Shown: positions 10,809 to 23,138 of the stretch, piece by piece
How positions within the stretch are numbered: the first letter of the stretch is position 1
How the letters are laid out: each line of letters starts with the position of its first letter
DNA from: Polytrichum commune
Lineage: Eukaryota > Streptophyta > Polytrichopsida > Polytrichales > Polytrichaceae
Direction: 5' to 3'
NCBI GenBank assembly: GCA_950295325.1
Contig: OX485803.1
Coordinates: 47,943,554 to 48,003,553 of the forward strand
DNA length: 60,000 bases
The notes under the pieces: generated by a model
What the model was told of the DNA's origin: nothing
Seen by the model: the letters and a program-made list of their open reading frames with translations, nothing else
The model's database searches: none
Made by a program: the position numbers and the translations under genes

Positions 10809-13800
10809 CTAAGAAGTAGACTTTGTCAAAAGACCCCCTTCGAGGATGAGTTTGACTTCGTTGAAGCTAAATGTCGGGGCGTGAATGAACAAATTCACTT
10901 CCGCATCCAAATTAGAAACCTTGATGAAAATGTAATACAAATGCTTACAATTCAAATAAGAATTTCGTTTGCGGCTGAACTTGGAAATCATATCCAAGAA
11001 AAATGCGCAGTTGCACTCTGGAAGAGAACTGACTGTCACTTGGTAGATCGGTGGTTGGGGTTCTGATTTGGACTGCAGTGTGATAATGCAACCAAATCCC
11101 GGTTGAGGGATCATAGTTAACTTCATAACGGTACCATGCATAGCTTCAGCAGAGGCCACCATCTGCCTCTGCTTTGCCGAAGGTGCGCTACTGGATCGCC
11201 GAACAAGCTTGGACAATCTTGTCGGAGGGATCATGTCGGGGTTTTCTGGAACACGGATTCCAGACATATCCAGCGGGGGAGCAGAGTTGGTGAAGAGTTG
11301 AGTCGGTGTGATGCGCTCCTTTGGTGGGAGTTGAAAACCTGCGTTCTCAAGGGCGAAGATATCCGAGCGGGTGAGGTTGGTACCAATCTTCACGGGCCAG
11401 ATTGGGGGAATAGGAGGCTTCTGGTCATGAGCAGAGAACGGCATGACCCATTTCCGACGAGGGCCCTTCACGCAACGCTCAATGTCGTCGGGGCAAAAGA
11501 CAAAGTCCGTGCGCTTCATAGATTGGAGTTTGTAATGATGCCACATACCGGTGTAGGTCGGCGCAGGGACGCTCTTATTATTAGTGACGATTCTTGCGGT
11601 GCACTTCTTCTTCGTGCCCGCATGATTAGCCCAACAAGACTTCCCAGACGTATAGGGTATGCGGGCAATATGCCAAAGAGAGACATCTACTTTGGTTTCT
11701 TGCACGGCAGTGACACGCTGGAAACCAAGTCCTGCAGGTGAAGGCACTTGAACCTCTTGTACAGAGGGGGAAAACTCCTCAATGATAGTGGGTAGTGTTT
11801 CTGGTTGAGATCGAGTGACACGCTTACCGGGGGGAGGGCGAGAGAAGTTCACGGTATCGGGGCGGTGGGTCTCGCCATCATCACCAATTAGAGTGTCTGA
11901 TCTTCGCTTCTGCGATCCAAACACCTCGGCGCCCTCAAGGTGTGGATCGCGAGTGCAAAATTCTTCCCCACCGGACATGTCAAGCAAGACCTTCTGCAAC
12001 ACTGTGGGGTCGCCAGTACGCTGAGCTCGACGTTGAGCACCCCTGAGCTTTAGTTCTTCTTTGCTTGGACCATCTCCGCCAATTCCACCTTTAAGGAACT
12101 GGTAGTATGCAACAACTTGTAAGAAGGCGCGAATGTAGTCGTCAACCGTAGCCACGTATAGATCTCCACCCTTGTTGCCGGAGGCTTGAAGCCATTTGTT
12201 GTGGACGGACTCCGCAAGATTGCACGACGGCATCTCGGCCAATTGGTCTTGGGTTAAAACCTTTTCCTGATTGGAGAAATCAAGTATTAATATAAATGTA
12301 CAGAGAGAGGAAATCGAATCCAAGAAAAACCAATAATGAATTATGAAGGAGATGTACCAGTTCCATGAAACCACCCCATTGAAGGTAGCGGAAGTGCCAA
12401 AAAGCAAGCCAGAGCTGAAGATGCTTGAGACCGTCCTCACTTGTACAATTCGATGACGCCCACCAAGCCTTGATAGCTAGGTACCTAGTCTCAGCCTCTT
12501 CCATAGATGACGCATTTCGATATTGAAGGCAAAGATGTCTATGTTGGTCTTGTAACTCATGCTTTATATACGATTTCGTATGTTTTTCGAGCGATTGTTT
12601 CCAATGGAAAAAACAAGTGCGCTCACGACCCTCCATTGGAACTTTGGGATCCCCCGAACCATATACAATGCGAACAGCGTTCCAATTGGCTTGGGCACTG
12701 TCCGCCATGAAGCCTATAAAGTTTGGATGTGGGATACCGTGTCGGGCCATGACGTGGTTGAGGTTCTGCCAGAAGAGAACTTGGGCATCCTTATCCTCCG
12801 ATTGGAAATCACAACATGAAATGGTCATGACCCGTTGATAAGTCCCATCGTACACATGAGCGGCCATGGTGGTCCACCCTTTGACCCGCTTCACGTGATC
12901 GGACATCATCCACGCGTTCTCCAGGTCCCCACCCGGTTGCATCCGACGAACCAAATCCACTCCACTTCCAGGACCAACCTCCGACATCTTGAAGACGAAC
13001 ACCTTGTCTGTATCGTCACCTTGTCCTGGGAATTGGTTCCGTTGGACGTAGGCCCAATTGCTAACGCCTCGGAGCTTTGCGATGCCATCCATAACACCAA
13101 ACCTCCGCAAATATTTGAAAGAGGTAACCTTAGAGCGAAGGTTTGGGGAATTCAACTCTCTACAGCTCTCAAAAACAGGTTCAAGCTCTTTTAAAGAGAA
13201 GAGACGGTGTGTGTCATTATCGCCAGAAAGGAGAAACTCACCAACAATGTCCTTGCTAGCTTCAAGGACGATCTTGCTGTGGGTGGCTTGAGGCGTACGT
13301 TCAACGTGCTCCTCAAGAAGTGCATTGATACGCTTCCGACTGTCTCTGCAGTCTCCAACCTTCACTGGATGTTGATGAGAACCGAGATGAATGCAGGCTC
13401 TTTGGGATGACTCCTTCCCATGGACGTAGAAGATTTTGGCCTCGCATAGTGCAATGCATTTGGGAGGCTCTTTACAGATCCTGCAGACAAGAGTAGATCC
13501 GGATGGCACAATGCCAGAGAGACGGAAAAGATCTTTAGTGAAACCTTCAAATTCTGTGTCATTGACCTTAGAGGTACGATGGGCGCGTTGAAGGTAATCA
13601 CAACTCGGGTTTTGGCATTGGAGATGGCCAACACAGGTAGAGGAACGAAATGCAAGGCCAACGTCGTTTGTAATGTTGGTGGTTTGAGTCTTAGTCCAAA
13701 CATGGCCATCATATTGCTTGTCCATGCCGTCCAACGACTTGGCCCTGGTTTGAGATGAAGAGACTTCTGCTGCAGGGAGGACAAATAACTGGGTGCCATC

Positions 13801-14520
13801 GAAACGAGGGGGAAGGTGATTAACTTCTTGGATTTTGATTTTATCGTAATCTATTTTCTTGAGGACGTTCTTACTACCGGGCATAGAGCCAAGACGACGA
13901 AGACATTGAACAATAGTTTGAGGAGGTTTAGACGTAGGGACCGAAGGAGTTGAAGGGACAGAGCTAGATGGAGAAGGCGTTATGTAGGATGCAAAGGGAA
14001 ACAAATGAGGGGAATCATGGACAGCAACCTTATACACTGGTACATCTTCACTCGAAGAATCAGACAAGTCTATAACGTTGTCTACACCAGGCTCGGTCTT
14101 GACGCTTATTACGGGGGGTGTGCTAAAGGCAACAGTGGATGATCGAAGAGGAGGAAGGATTTCTGTTGACACTTCCATCTGAGAATCTGGCCAGCCACAA
14201 ACCCTATACTTTCCCGCGCCAAACTCCCACACTACATTGCCATTGTCAGTTATCTTGGAGGTCTCATGGAAGGTATGAACGAGCAATCCAGTATCAGGAT
14301 GGTAGATCTCACGCTCTACCCATATTGTACTAGCTTTCAAAGAGAACCTAATGCTAAGATGAAGCTCCGAGACAACAACAATACCTTGTGCACCAATGGG
14401 GAATATAATAGGGACCCCGATGCCATGTGAACGAAGTTCGGCCATCTCAGAGACGGGAGGAAGAATTGAGGTGGAAGCCATGAAGGCAGAGAAAGCAAAC
14501 GTGAAGGAACAAAGATGCAA
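10809..14520 (-). CDS. Mutator-like (MULE) DDE transposase with GCM/WRKY-like and SWIM zinc fingers
   Basis: Two exons on the minus strand, 14,520-12,358 and 12,266-10,809, join in frame across a 91-base intron (donor CTG|GTACAT, acceptor CAATCAG|GAAAAG). The product is 1,206 residues from the ATG at 14,520, or 1,193 from the one at 14,481. A cysteine cluster at about residues 296-307 (CVGHLQCQNPSC) fits a WRKY/GCM-type finger. The DDE core shows D in YDGTY (about 558), D in MADSAQANW (about 607), FHW (about 638-640) and the E in CNLAESVHNKWL (about 740). A C-terminal SWIM finger reads CNC ... NCKHLYYIF. These are the standard parts of plant MULE transposases. No internal stop is present, so the protein may be active. 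It should cut and join the element ends in the nucleus. Confidence 0.82.
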
Positions 14521-14800
14521 AGATGCATAGAGAAGGAGAATGGTGATGACGATGAAGTTATAAACAAATACGCATGAATATCAGGAAGGAGACAAAACTG
14601 TCAGGCATCCTAAAAAAAGATACCCCTAATTACAAAGATGGTTGTCAGATAGTAAAGCGCGCCTCCCATCGGGAGGTATTGCAATTATATACTGAGAAGA
14701 ATGCGATTGCTCACTTTCTTTCCAATGTGTGAGTTTGATGTGGTGAGGTTGTGGAAAGGAAATAGAGCGAATAGGTCTGAATTGCGGGAGGGTTGAACAC

Positions 14801-15821
14801 ATGAAGGAAATAGGCAATTCACAACCTCCGACAACGGAACCATCTAAGAAAAAGAAGAGGAGGCGATCGTCTACACATTACACTGATAAGAAGAGAAAGA
14901 CAGTGAGGACACAAAAGTCACAGGCAAGGAAAACGCCAATTGAGGGCCGTGGGACGCCCGAGGATTTGAGCCAAAGCATAAAGGACCTGCGGAAACCTTC
15001 GTGGAGGTTAGACTGTGGGATTCGGCCTTTTCATTTATCACCGATTGTAGAAGAGGCGGACGGAAGTAAAGCGCAACCAATGGCAGAAGTGGAGGAGTTG
15101 GGAAACGACAGCATCCAAGAGGACTCACGCGAAGAGACAAACTCTACAAGTGTCGTACGTATTCTTCGGGTTCTCCATATATTCAGTTGTTTGAGCACAT
15201 AATGAAAATGGTAGAACATATTCAACTGTGAAACAACTTTTCTTTTAGATATTATGGTTTGTCATCATTGTTATAAACATTGTTTTATCTTAAATATAGG
15301 AAGAGGGGGGGAGTGGAGATAGTGGAAATATCTATAAAGAAGACAACAAGGAGGTAGCACAACAAATTGAGAAGGCGTTAGAAGAGCGAGAACCGATGTC
15401 GGGACAACCAACGATTCAAGCAAGAGAAAAAATGAAGGCGTCCAAGAGGAAAGCGGCAAAGGAAGATCTGAAATCAAATTTGTTGGGAGGCCGCGAAAGA
15501 GCTGAAGGAGGAGACCCATGCGCAGAAACCCTAAGTGTGGATGTTGTGACCCCTGCTTCAAGATTTCTGCGAAGCAAGGCGGGCGGAACACAACAAACAT
15601 CAAGGCGAGGGCGTGGCCGCGGGAGAGGAATGGCGCAAGTAAACCTCGGAGATTCGAGAAGCACTCCAATATCGCCGACAGAGGACGGGACCTCGGAAGA
15701 TAGTGGCGCCAATATAGGGGCTTCAGTGGAGGGCATACTCCAAATTCTGGTAAGGTGTCGGGATCTCGGCCAAGCTATGTTCGCCAACGTTTTTGCTTTC
15801 TATCACCTTGATTTCTCATAG
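14801..15821 (+). CDS. Basic, low-complexity nuclear protein; possible 5' part of the ParB-like gene
   Basis: Exon 14,801-15,154 (118 codons, starts MKEIGNSQPPTTEPSKKKKR) joins exon 15,300 onward in frame through a GTACGT/ATATAG intron. The second exon runs either to a stop at 15,821 or to a donor CTG|GTAAGG at 15,749. The protein is rich in K, R, S and E, has a likely nuclear signal (KKKKRRR) and an RGRGRGRG stretch like an AT-hook or RGG tract. No enzymatic domain is visible. If the 15,749 donor is used with the acceptor at 23,135, the frame continues correctly into MDSSQVAQS of the ParB-like gene, giving one protein of about 1,356 residues with the whole array as its intron. The sequence alone cannot decide between these forms. 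Confidence 0.5.
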
Positions 15822-18800
15822 TATTTGGAATATCAGCTTGACTTGCTTTCGGCCTTGTCTTGATTTGGGTTTAGGAACATGTTAGGAAAGGTATGTTTGT
15901 GCTTGAAAAATCAAAAGGTTATGTGCACATCATGTTGCTCTCGGCCTTGTCTCGTTTTGTGTAGTGCACAAGAACGAGCTAGGGCAAGAGGCCTCGGATC
16001 CGAGGCCTCATATTTGTGTAAGTTTGAGTATGTGAGAGGTAGGGTTTTGAGGGAGGTGAGGTTCTTGATTTCTCAACCTAATAGAATGTCAACTTTCTTG
16101 CTTTCTTGATTCCTTGCTCTCGGCCATTTCTTCTATTGTGTAGTGCATAAGTGGGAGCCATAGGAAGAGGCCTCGGATCCGAGGCCTCTTATTTGTGGGT
16201 ATGTTTGTGCTTGAAAAATCAAAAGGTTATGTGCACATCATGTTGCTCTCGGCCTTGTCTCGTTTTGTGTAGTGCACAAGAACGAGCTAGGGCAAGAGGC
16301 CTCGGATCCGAGGCCTCATATTTGTGTAAGTTTGAGTATATGTGAGAGGTAGGGTTTTGAGGGAGGTGAGGTTCTTGATTTCTCAACCTAATAGAATGTC
16401 AACTTTCTTGCTTTCTTGATTCCTTGCTCTCGGCCATTTCTTCTATTGTGTAGTGCATAAGTGGGAGCCATAGGAAGAGGCCTCGGATCCGAGGCCTCTT
16501 ATTTGTGGGTATGTTTGTGCTTGAAAAATCAAAAGGTTATGTGCACATCATGTTGCTCTCGGCCTTGTCTCGTTTTGTGTAGTGCACAAGAACGAGCTAG
16601 GGCAAGAGGCCTCGGATCCGAGGCCTCATATTTGTGTAAGTTTGAGTATATGTGAGAGGTAGGGTTTTGAGGGAGGTGAGGTTCTTGATTTCTCAACCTA
16701 ATAGAATGTCAACTTTCTTGCTTTCTTGATTCCTTGCTCTCGGCCATTTCTTCTATTGTGTAGTGCATAAGTGGGAGCCATAGGAAGAGGCCTCGGATCC
16801 GAGGCCTCTTATTTGTGGGTAGGTTTGTGCTTGAAAAATCAAAATGTTTTGTCCACATCGATTGCTCTCGGCCTTGTCTCGTTTTGTGTAGTGCATAAGA
16901 AGGAGCTAGGGGAAGAGGCCTCGGATCCGAGGCCTCTTATTTGTGTAAGTTTGAGTATGTGAGAGGTAGGGTTTTGAGAGAGGTGAGGTTCTTGATTTCT
17001 CAAACTAATGGAATGTCAACTTTCTTGCTTTCTTGATTCCTTGCTCTCGGCCATTTCTTCTATTGTGTAGTGCATAAGTGGGAGCCATAGGAAGAGGCCT
17101 CGGATCCGAGGCCTCTTATTTGTGGGTAGGTTTGTGCTTGAAAAATCAAAATGTTTTGTCCACATCGATTGCTCTCGGCCTTGTCTCGTTTTGTGTAGTG
17201 CATAAGAAGGAGCTAGGGGAAGAGGCCTCGGATCCGAGGCCTCTTATTTGTGTAAGTTTGAGTATGTGAGAGGTAGGGTTTTGAGAGAGGTGAGGTTCTT
17301 GATTTCTCAAACTAATGGAATGTCAACTTTCTTGCTTTCTTGATTCCTTGCTCTCGGCCATTTCTTCTATTGTGTAGTGCATAAGTGGGAGCCATAGGAA
17401 GAGGCCTCGGATCCGAGGCCTCTTATTTGTGGGTAGGTTTGTGCTTGAAAAATCAAAATGTTTTGTCCACATCGATTGCTCTCGGCCTTGTCTCGTTTTG
17501 TGTAGTGCATAAGAAGGAGCTAGGGGAAGAGGCCTCGGATCCGAGGCCTCTTATTTGTGTAAGTTTGAGTATGTGAGAGGTAGGGTTTTGAGAGAGGTGA
17601 GGTTCTTGATTTCTCAAACTAATGGAATGTCAACTTTCTTGCTTTCTTGATTCCTTGCTCTCGGCCATTTCTTCTATTGTGTAGTGCATAAGTGGGAGCC
17701 ATAGGAAGAGGCCTCGGATCCGAGGCCTCTTATTTGTGGGTAGGTTTGTGCTTGAAAAATCAAAATGTTTTGTCCACATCGATTGCTCTCGGCCTTGTCT
17801 CGTTTTGTGTAGTGCATAAGAAGGAGCTAGGGGAAGAGGCCTCGGATCCGAGGCCTCTTATTTGTGTAAGTTTGAGTATGTGAGAGGTAGGGTTTTGAGA
17901 GAGGTGAGGTTCTTGATTTCTCAAACTAATGGAATGTCAACTTTCTTGCTTTCTTGATTCCTTGCTCTCGGCCATTTCTTCTATTGTGTAGTGCATAAGT
18001 GGGAGCCATAGGAAGAGGCCTCGGATCCGAGGCCTCTTATTTGTGGGTAGGTTTGTGCTTGAAAAATCAAAATGTTTTGTCCACATCGATTGCTCTCGGC
18101 CTTGTCTCGTTTTGTGTAGTGCATAAGAAGGAGCTAGGGGAAGAGGCCTCGGATCCGAGGCCTCTTATTTGTGTAAGTTTGAGTATGTGAGAGGTAGGGT
18201 TTTGACAGAGGCGAGGTTCTTGATTTCTCAAACTAATGGAATGTCAACTTTCTTGCTTTCTTGATTCCTTGCTCTCGGCCATTTCTTCTATTGTGTAGTG
18301 CATAAGTGGGAGCCATAGGAAGAGGCCTCGGATCCGAGGCCTCTTATTTGTGGGTAGGTTTGTGCTTGAAAAATCAAAATGTTTTGTCCACATCGATTGC
18401 TCTCGGCCTTGTCTCGTTTTGTGTAGTGCATAAGAAGGAGCTAGGGCAAGAGGCCTCGGATCCGAGGCCTCATATTTGTGTAAGTTTGAGTATATGTGAG
18501 AGGTAGGGTTTTGAGGGAGGTGAGGTTCTTGATTTCTCAACCTAATAGAATGTCAACTTTCTTGCTTTCTTGATTCCTTGCTCTCGGCCATTTCTTCTAT
18601 TGTGTAGTGCATAAGTGGGAGCCATAGGAAGAGGCCTCGGATCCGAGGCCTCTTATTTGTGGGTAGGTTTGTGCTTGAAAAATCAAAATGTTATGTGCAC
18701 ATCAATTGCTCTCGGCCTTGTCTTGTTTTGTGTAGTGCACAAGAACGAGCTAGGGGAAGAGGCCTCGGATCTGAGGCCTCATATTTGTGTAAGTTTGAAT

Positions 18801-18898
18801 ATGTGAGAGGTAGGGTTTTGAGAGAGGCGAGGTTCTTGATTTCTCAAACTAATGGAATGTCAACTTTCTTCCATTTTTGATTCCTTGCTCTCTGCCTT

Positions 18899-21800
18899 GT
18901 GCCCCACGGGCGAACGCCCGTGGGCCATGTAACAAGTAACTTGGTTAGGCATGTCTTTATGAGGCACTTTGGTTGGTTCTGAGTATGTAAACTAGTTTGT
19001 GTGTGAGGCCTCGGATCCGAGGCCTCTCGGCCGAGGCCACTTGAGGTTTTTTGATTCAAAGTATAACTTGTATGAATGAGGCACTTTGCTTGTTTTTGAG
19101 GATGTAAACTAGTTTGTGAATGAGGCCTCGGATCCGAGGCCTCTTTTATGTGTTCCAAAACAAGTGTAGAGAAGAGGCACTTTGGTTGGTTTTGAGTATG
19201 TAAACTAGTTTGTGAATGAGGCCTCGGATCCGAGGCCTCTTTTATGTGTTCCAAAACAAGTGTACGGAAGAGGCACTTTGGTTGGTTTTGAGTATGTAAA
19301 CTAGTTTGTGTGTAAGGCCTCGGATCCGAGGCCTCTCGGCCGAGGCCACTTGAGGTTTTTTGATTCAAAGTATAACTTGTATGAATGAGGCACTTTGCTT
19401 GTTTTTGAGGATGTAAACTAGTTTGTGAATGAGGCCTCGGATCCGAGGCCTCTTTTATGTGTTCCAAAACATGTGTACGGATGAGGCACTTTGGTTTGTT
19501 TTGAGTATGTAAACTAGTTTGTGAATGAGGCCTCGGATCCGAGGCCTCTCTTATGTGTTCCAAAACAAGTGTACGGAAGAGGCACTTTGGTTGGTTTTGA
19601 GTATGTAAACTAGTTTGTGTGTAAGGCCTCGGATCCGAGGCCTCTCGGCCGAGGCCACTTGAGGTTTTTTGATTCAACGTATAGCTTGTATGAATGAGGC
19701 ACTTTGCTTGTTTTTGAGTATGTAAACTAGTTTGAAAATGAGGCCTCGGATCCGAGGCCTCCTTTTAGTGCCCTCGATCAGCAGTCCCCAGGGAGTGGCT
19801 CCCGGGACTCCGAATGTTCAAACAGGCATAACTTCCTTGATTTTTGCCCAAATGGGGCAAGTGAGGTGTCCATCGGCATCTACATTTCACGTAGATGACG
19901 ATAGAGTGGTTGATTGTTAGATTCGGAGACCACACGTGGAAGATATGGAGGTCTGAAGCTGCCGGGGGGGGGAAATGTGTTTTGTTAAGTGCATATGTAG
20001 AAGCTAGGAGAAGAGGCCTCGGATCCGAGGCCTCTTTTATGTGTTCCAAAACTAGTGTACGGATGAGGCACTATGGTTGGTTTGGAGTACGTAAATTACT
20101 TTGTGTGTGAGCCCTCGGATCCGAGGCCTCTCAGCCGAGGCCACTTGAGGTTTTTTGATTCAACGTATAGCTTGTATGAATGAGGCACTTTGCTTGTTTT
20201 TGAGTATGTACACTAGTTTGAAAATGAGGCCTCGGATCCGAGGCCTCCTTTTAGTGCCCTCGATCAGCAGTCCCCTGGGAGTGGCTCCCGGGACTGCGAA
20301 TGTTTAAACAGGCATAACTTCCTTGATTTTTGCCCAAATGGGGCAACTGAGGTGTCCATCGGCATCTACATTTCACGTAGATGACGATAGAGTGGTTGAT
20401 TGTTAGATTTGGAGACCACACGTGGAAGATATGGAGGTCTGAAGCTGCGGGGGGGGGGGAAATGTGTTTTGTTAAGTGCATAAGTAGGAGCTTTGGGAAG
20501 AGGCCTCGGATCCGAGGCCTCTTTTTTGTGTCAAGGTTTGTGCTTGAAAAATCAAAATGTTAGGTTCATTTTTGAATTCTCTCGGCCATTTTCTGTAGTA
20601 TGTATTTCATAAGGAGGGGCATTCGGAAGAGGCCTCGGATCCGAGGCCTCATTTTTGTGTCAAGGTATGTGCTTGAAAAATGAAAATCTTATGTTCATTT
20701 TTGAATGCTCTTGGCCTTCTTGTTTTGGGTAGTGCATAAGTAGGTACTTTGTGAAGAGGCCTCGGATCCGAGGCCTCATTTTTGTGTCAAGGTATGTGCT
20801 TGAAAAATGAAAATCTCATGTTCATTTTTGAATGCTCTTGGCCTTCTTGTTTTGGGTAGTGAATAAGTATGTGTTTTGGGAAGAGGCCTCGGATCCGAGG
20901 CCTCATGTTTGAGTCAATTTTATTTAAGAAAAATCAAAATGTTATGTTCGTGTAAGATTACTCTCGGCCTTCTTGTTTTGGGTACTACATGAGTAGGAGG
21001 TTTGTGAAGAGGCCTCGGATCCGAGGCCTCTTGTTTGTGTAAGTTTGAGTATGTGAGAGGTAGGGTTTTGACAGAGGCGAGGTTCTTGATTTCTCAAACT
21101 AATGGAATGTCAACTTTCTTGCTTTCTTGATTCCTTGCTATCGGCCATTTCTTCTATTGTGTAGTGCATAAGTGGGAGCCATAGGAAGAGGCCTCGGATC
21201 CGAGGCCTCTTATTTGTGGGTAGGTTTGTGCTTGAAAAATCAAAATGTTATGTGCACATCAATTGCTCTCGGCCTTGTCTTGTTTTGTGTAGTGCATAAG
21301 AAGCAGCTAGGGGAAGAGGCCTCGGATCCGAGGCCTCATATTTGTGTAAGTTTGAGTATGTGAGAGGTAGGGTTTTGAGAGAGGCGAGGTTCTTGATTTC
21401 TCAAACTAATGGAATGTCAACTTTCTTGCTTTCTTGATTCCTTGCTATCGGCCATTTCTTCTATTGTGTAGTGCATAAGTGGGAGCCATAGGAAGAGGCC
21501 TCGGATCCGAGGCCTCTTATTTGTGGGTAGGTTTGTGCTTGAAAAATCAAAATGTTATGTGCACATCAATTGCTCTCGGTCTTGTCTTGTTTTCTGTAGT
21601 GCATAAGAACCAGCTAGGGGAAGAGGCCTCGGATCCGAAGCCTCCTATTTGTGTAAGTTTGAGTATGTGAAAGGTAGGGTTTTGAGAGAGGTGAGGTTCT
21701 TGATTTCTCAAACTAATAGAATGTCAACTTTCCTGCTTTTTTGGTTCCTTGCTCTCTGCCTTGTGCCCCACGGGTGAACACCCGTGGGCCATGTAACAAG

Positions 21801-22256
21801 TAATTTGGTTAGGTTTTAACATCATCAAATGTGTGCCCCACGGGTGAACACCCGTGGGCCATGTAACAGGTAACTTGGGTAGGATTTAGCATCATCACGG
21901 GGAGATGTCTCCATGTCAAATATTTTTAAAAATTATGATTTTTTTTCTCTATATTCATAACTATTGATTATATCTTTTGTATATTTTTTTGAAATTTTTT
22001 GTCATCTTCATTTTTTCTAGTAATTGTTTTAGTTGAATTCTGCGTCATTCTAGGTAGAAATGGTATGTTTTCTAGAAAAATATGGTCATCAAATTTGGTC
22101 ATGATATTTTACTCCGTAATAGATATCATGTATATCTACGTCCCAAAAAAATTTGAGAAAATTTTGACCCATTTTGGTGATGCAACTTGGCAATGGAGTG
22201 ACCTCCCCTGGAACATCATCAAATGTGAACCTCACGGGTGAACACCCGTGAGCCAT
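18899..22256. repeat. Fourth palindrome family (CCCACGGG type) inside the array
   Basis: Ten-base arms CCCACGGGTG and CACCCGTGGG flank a central AA. Copies lie near 18,903, 21,768, 21,838 and 22,231; the first has GC in place of TG/CA at the inner arm bases with pairing kept, and the last has a compensated outer-arm change (CTCACGGG with CCCGTGAG). Each is followed by a related tail, CCATGTAACA. Confidence 0.8.
19680..20480 (+). repeat. Larger duplication within the array (period about 490)
   Basis: The block at about 19,767-19,975 recurs at about 20,258-20,460 with few changes. It includes the hairpin-forming stretch around AGTCCCCAGGGAG and a poly-G run. It is flanked by family 3 palindromes and shows that the array has grown by segmental duplication. 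Confidence 0.8.
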
Positions 22257-23138
22257 GTAACAAGTAAATTGGTTAGGTTTTAAAATCATCAAGGAGGGGC
22301 ATTTGGAAGAGGCCTCGGATCCGAGGCCTCATTTTTGAGTCAGGTTGTGTGCTTGAAAAATGAAAATGTTAGGTTCATTTTTTAATTCTCTCGGCCATTT
22401 TCTGTAGTATGTATTTCATAAGGAGGGGCATTCGGAAGAGGCCTCGGATCCGAGGCCTCATTTTTGTGTCAAGGTATGTGCTTGAAAAGTTAAAATGTTA
22501 TGTTCATTTTTTAATGCGCTTGGCCCTCTTGTTTTGGGTAGTGCATAAGTAGGTACTTTGTGAAGAGGCCTCGGATCCGAGGCCTCATTTTTGTGTCAAG
22601 GTATGTGCTTGAAAAATGAAAATCTTATGTTCATTTTCGAATCCTCTCGGCCTTCTTGTTTTGGGAAGTGAATAAGTATGTGTTTTGGGAAGAGGCCTCG
22701 GATCCGAGGCCTCATGTTTGTGTCAATTTTATGCTAGAAAAATCAAAATGTTATGTTCGTGTAAGATTGCTCTCGGCCTTCTTGTTTTGGGTACTACATG
22801 AGTAGGAGGTTTGTGAAGAGGCCTCGGATCCGAGGCCTCATTTTGGAGACAATGTATGTGCTTGAAAAGTCAAACTGCTATGTTCACATAAGATTTCTCT
22901 CGGCCTTTTTCTTTTGGGTAGTGCATAAGGAGGAGGTAGGAAAAGAGGCCTCGGATCCGAGGCCTCTCATTCGTAGATAGGTTAGTGCTAGAGTTGAGCA
23001 CTTGACTTAGCATTCGGCCATTTCCATTTGTAGTTTGCTCTCGGCCTTGTATTGTTTTTGTGAGGATTTGTTTCTTTATAGTTACGAAGTTATTGACTTT
23101 TCTTTGTGAAATTCTCATTTTCTCCATGTTCTTAGGAT

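Larger units (their letters stand above)
15990..22966. repeat. Palindrome array, family 3 (about 45 copies)
   Basis: The motif has ten-base arms GAGGCCTCGG and CCGAGGCCTC around an invariant AT. About 45 copies run from 15,990 to 22,966; a few carry changes (near 18,758, 20,113 and 21,624). From 15,880 to 18,800 they sit in a tandem repeat of 307-310 bases with two palindromes per unit, spaced about 126 and 181-184. From 18,960 to 19,760 they are 95-120 apart in a different background. From 20,500 to 21,030 and from 22,300 to 22,960 they are about 120-130 apart in a third background (TTTTTGTGTCAAGGTATGTG). The palindrome is better conserved than the DNA around it. Phrases such as GCTCTCGGCC also recur between copies. 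Confidence 0.95.
15891..23135 (+). other. Probable giant intron holding the family 3 palindrome array
   Basis: GGAAAG|GTATGT at 15,891 looks like a 5' splice site, and TTCTTAG at 23,135, three bases before the ATG of the ParB-like gene, looks like the 3' site. The outer element shows the same arrangement (AAAG|GTATTG to ACAG|ATG). An alternative donor at 15,750 would make the intron coding-phase 0. The call rests on splice-like borders and layout only. Confidence 0.4.

Noticed and set aside
11136-11741. 201-codon plus-strand open frame
   Set aside because: It is antisense to transposase exon 2, has no domain and has an unlikely composition.
18844-19677. 277-codon minus-strand open frame made of EASDPRPHSQTSLH repeats
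   Set aside because: It follows the palindrome spacing and merely reflects stop-free repeat DNA.
16151-21670. Repeated open frames of about 63 codons beginning MGAIGRGLGSEASYL
   Set aside because: They are the tandem repeat read as protein. The same frame recurs because the DNA recurs, and there is no sign of coding selection.
15990-22966. CRISPR-like appearance (regular repeats and spacers)
   Set aside because: This is plant nuclear DNA. The spacers are themselves repeated rather than unique, and no cas genes are present.
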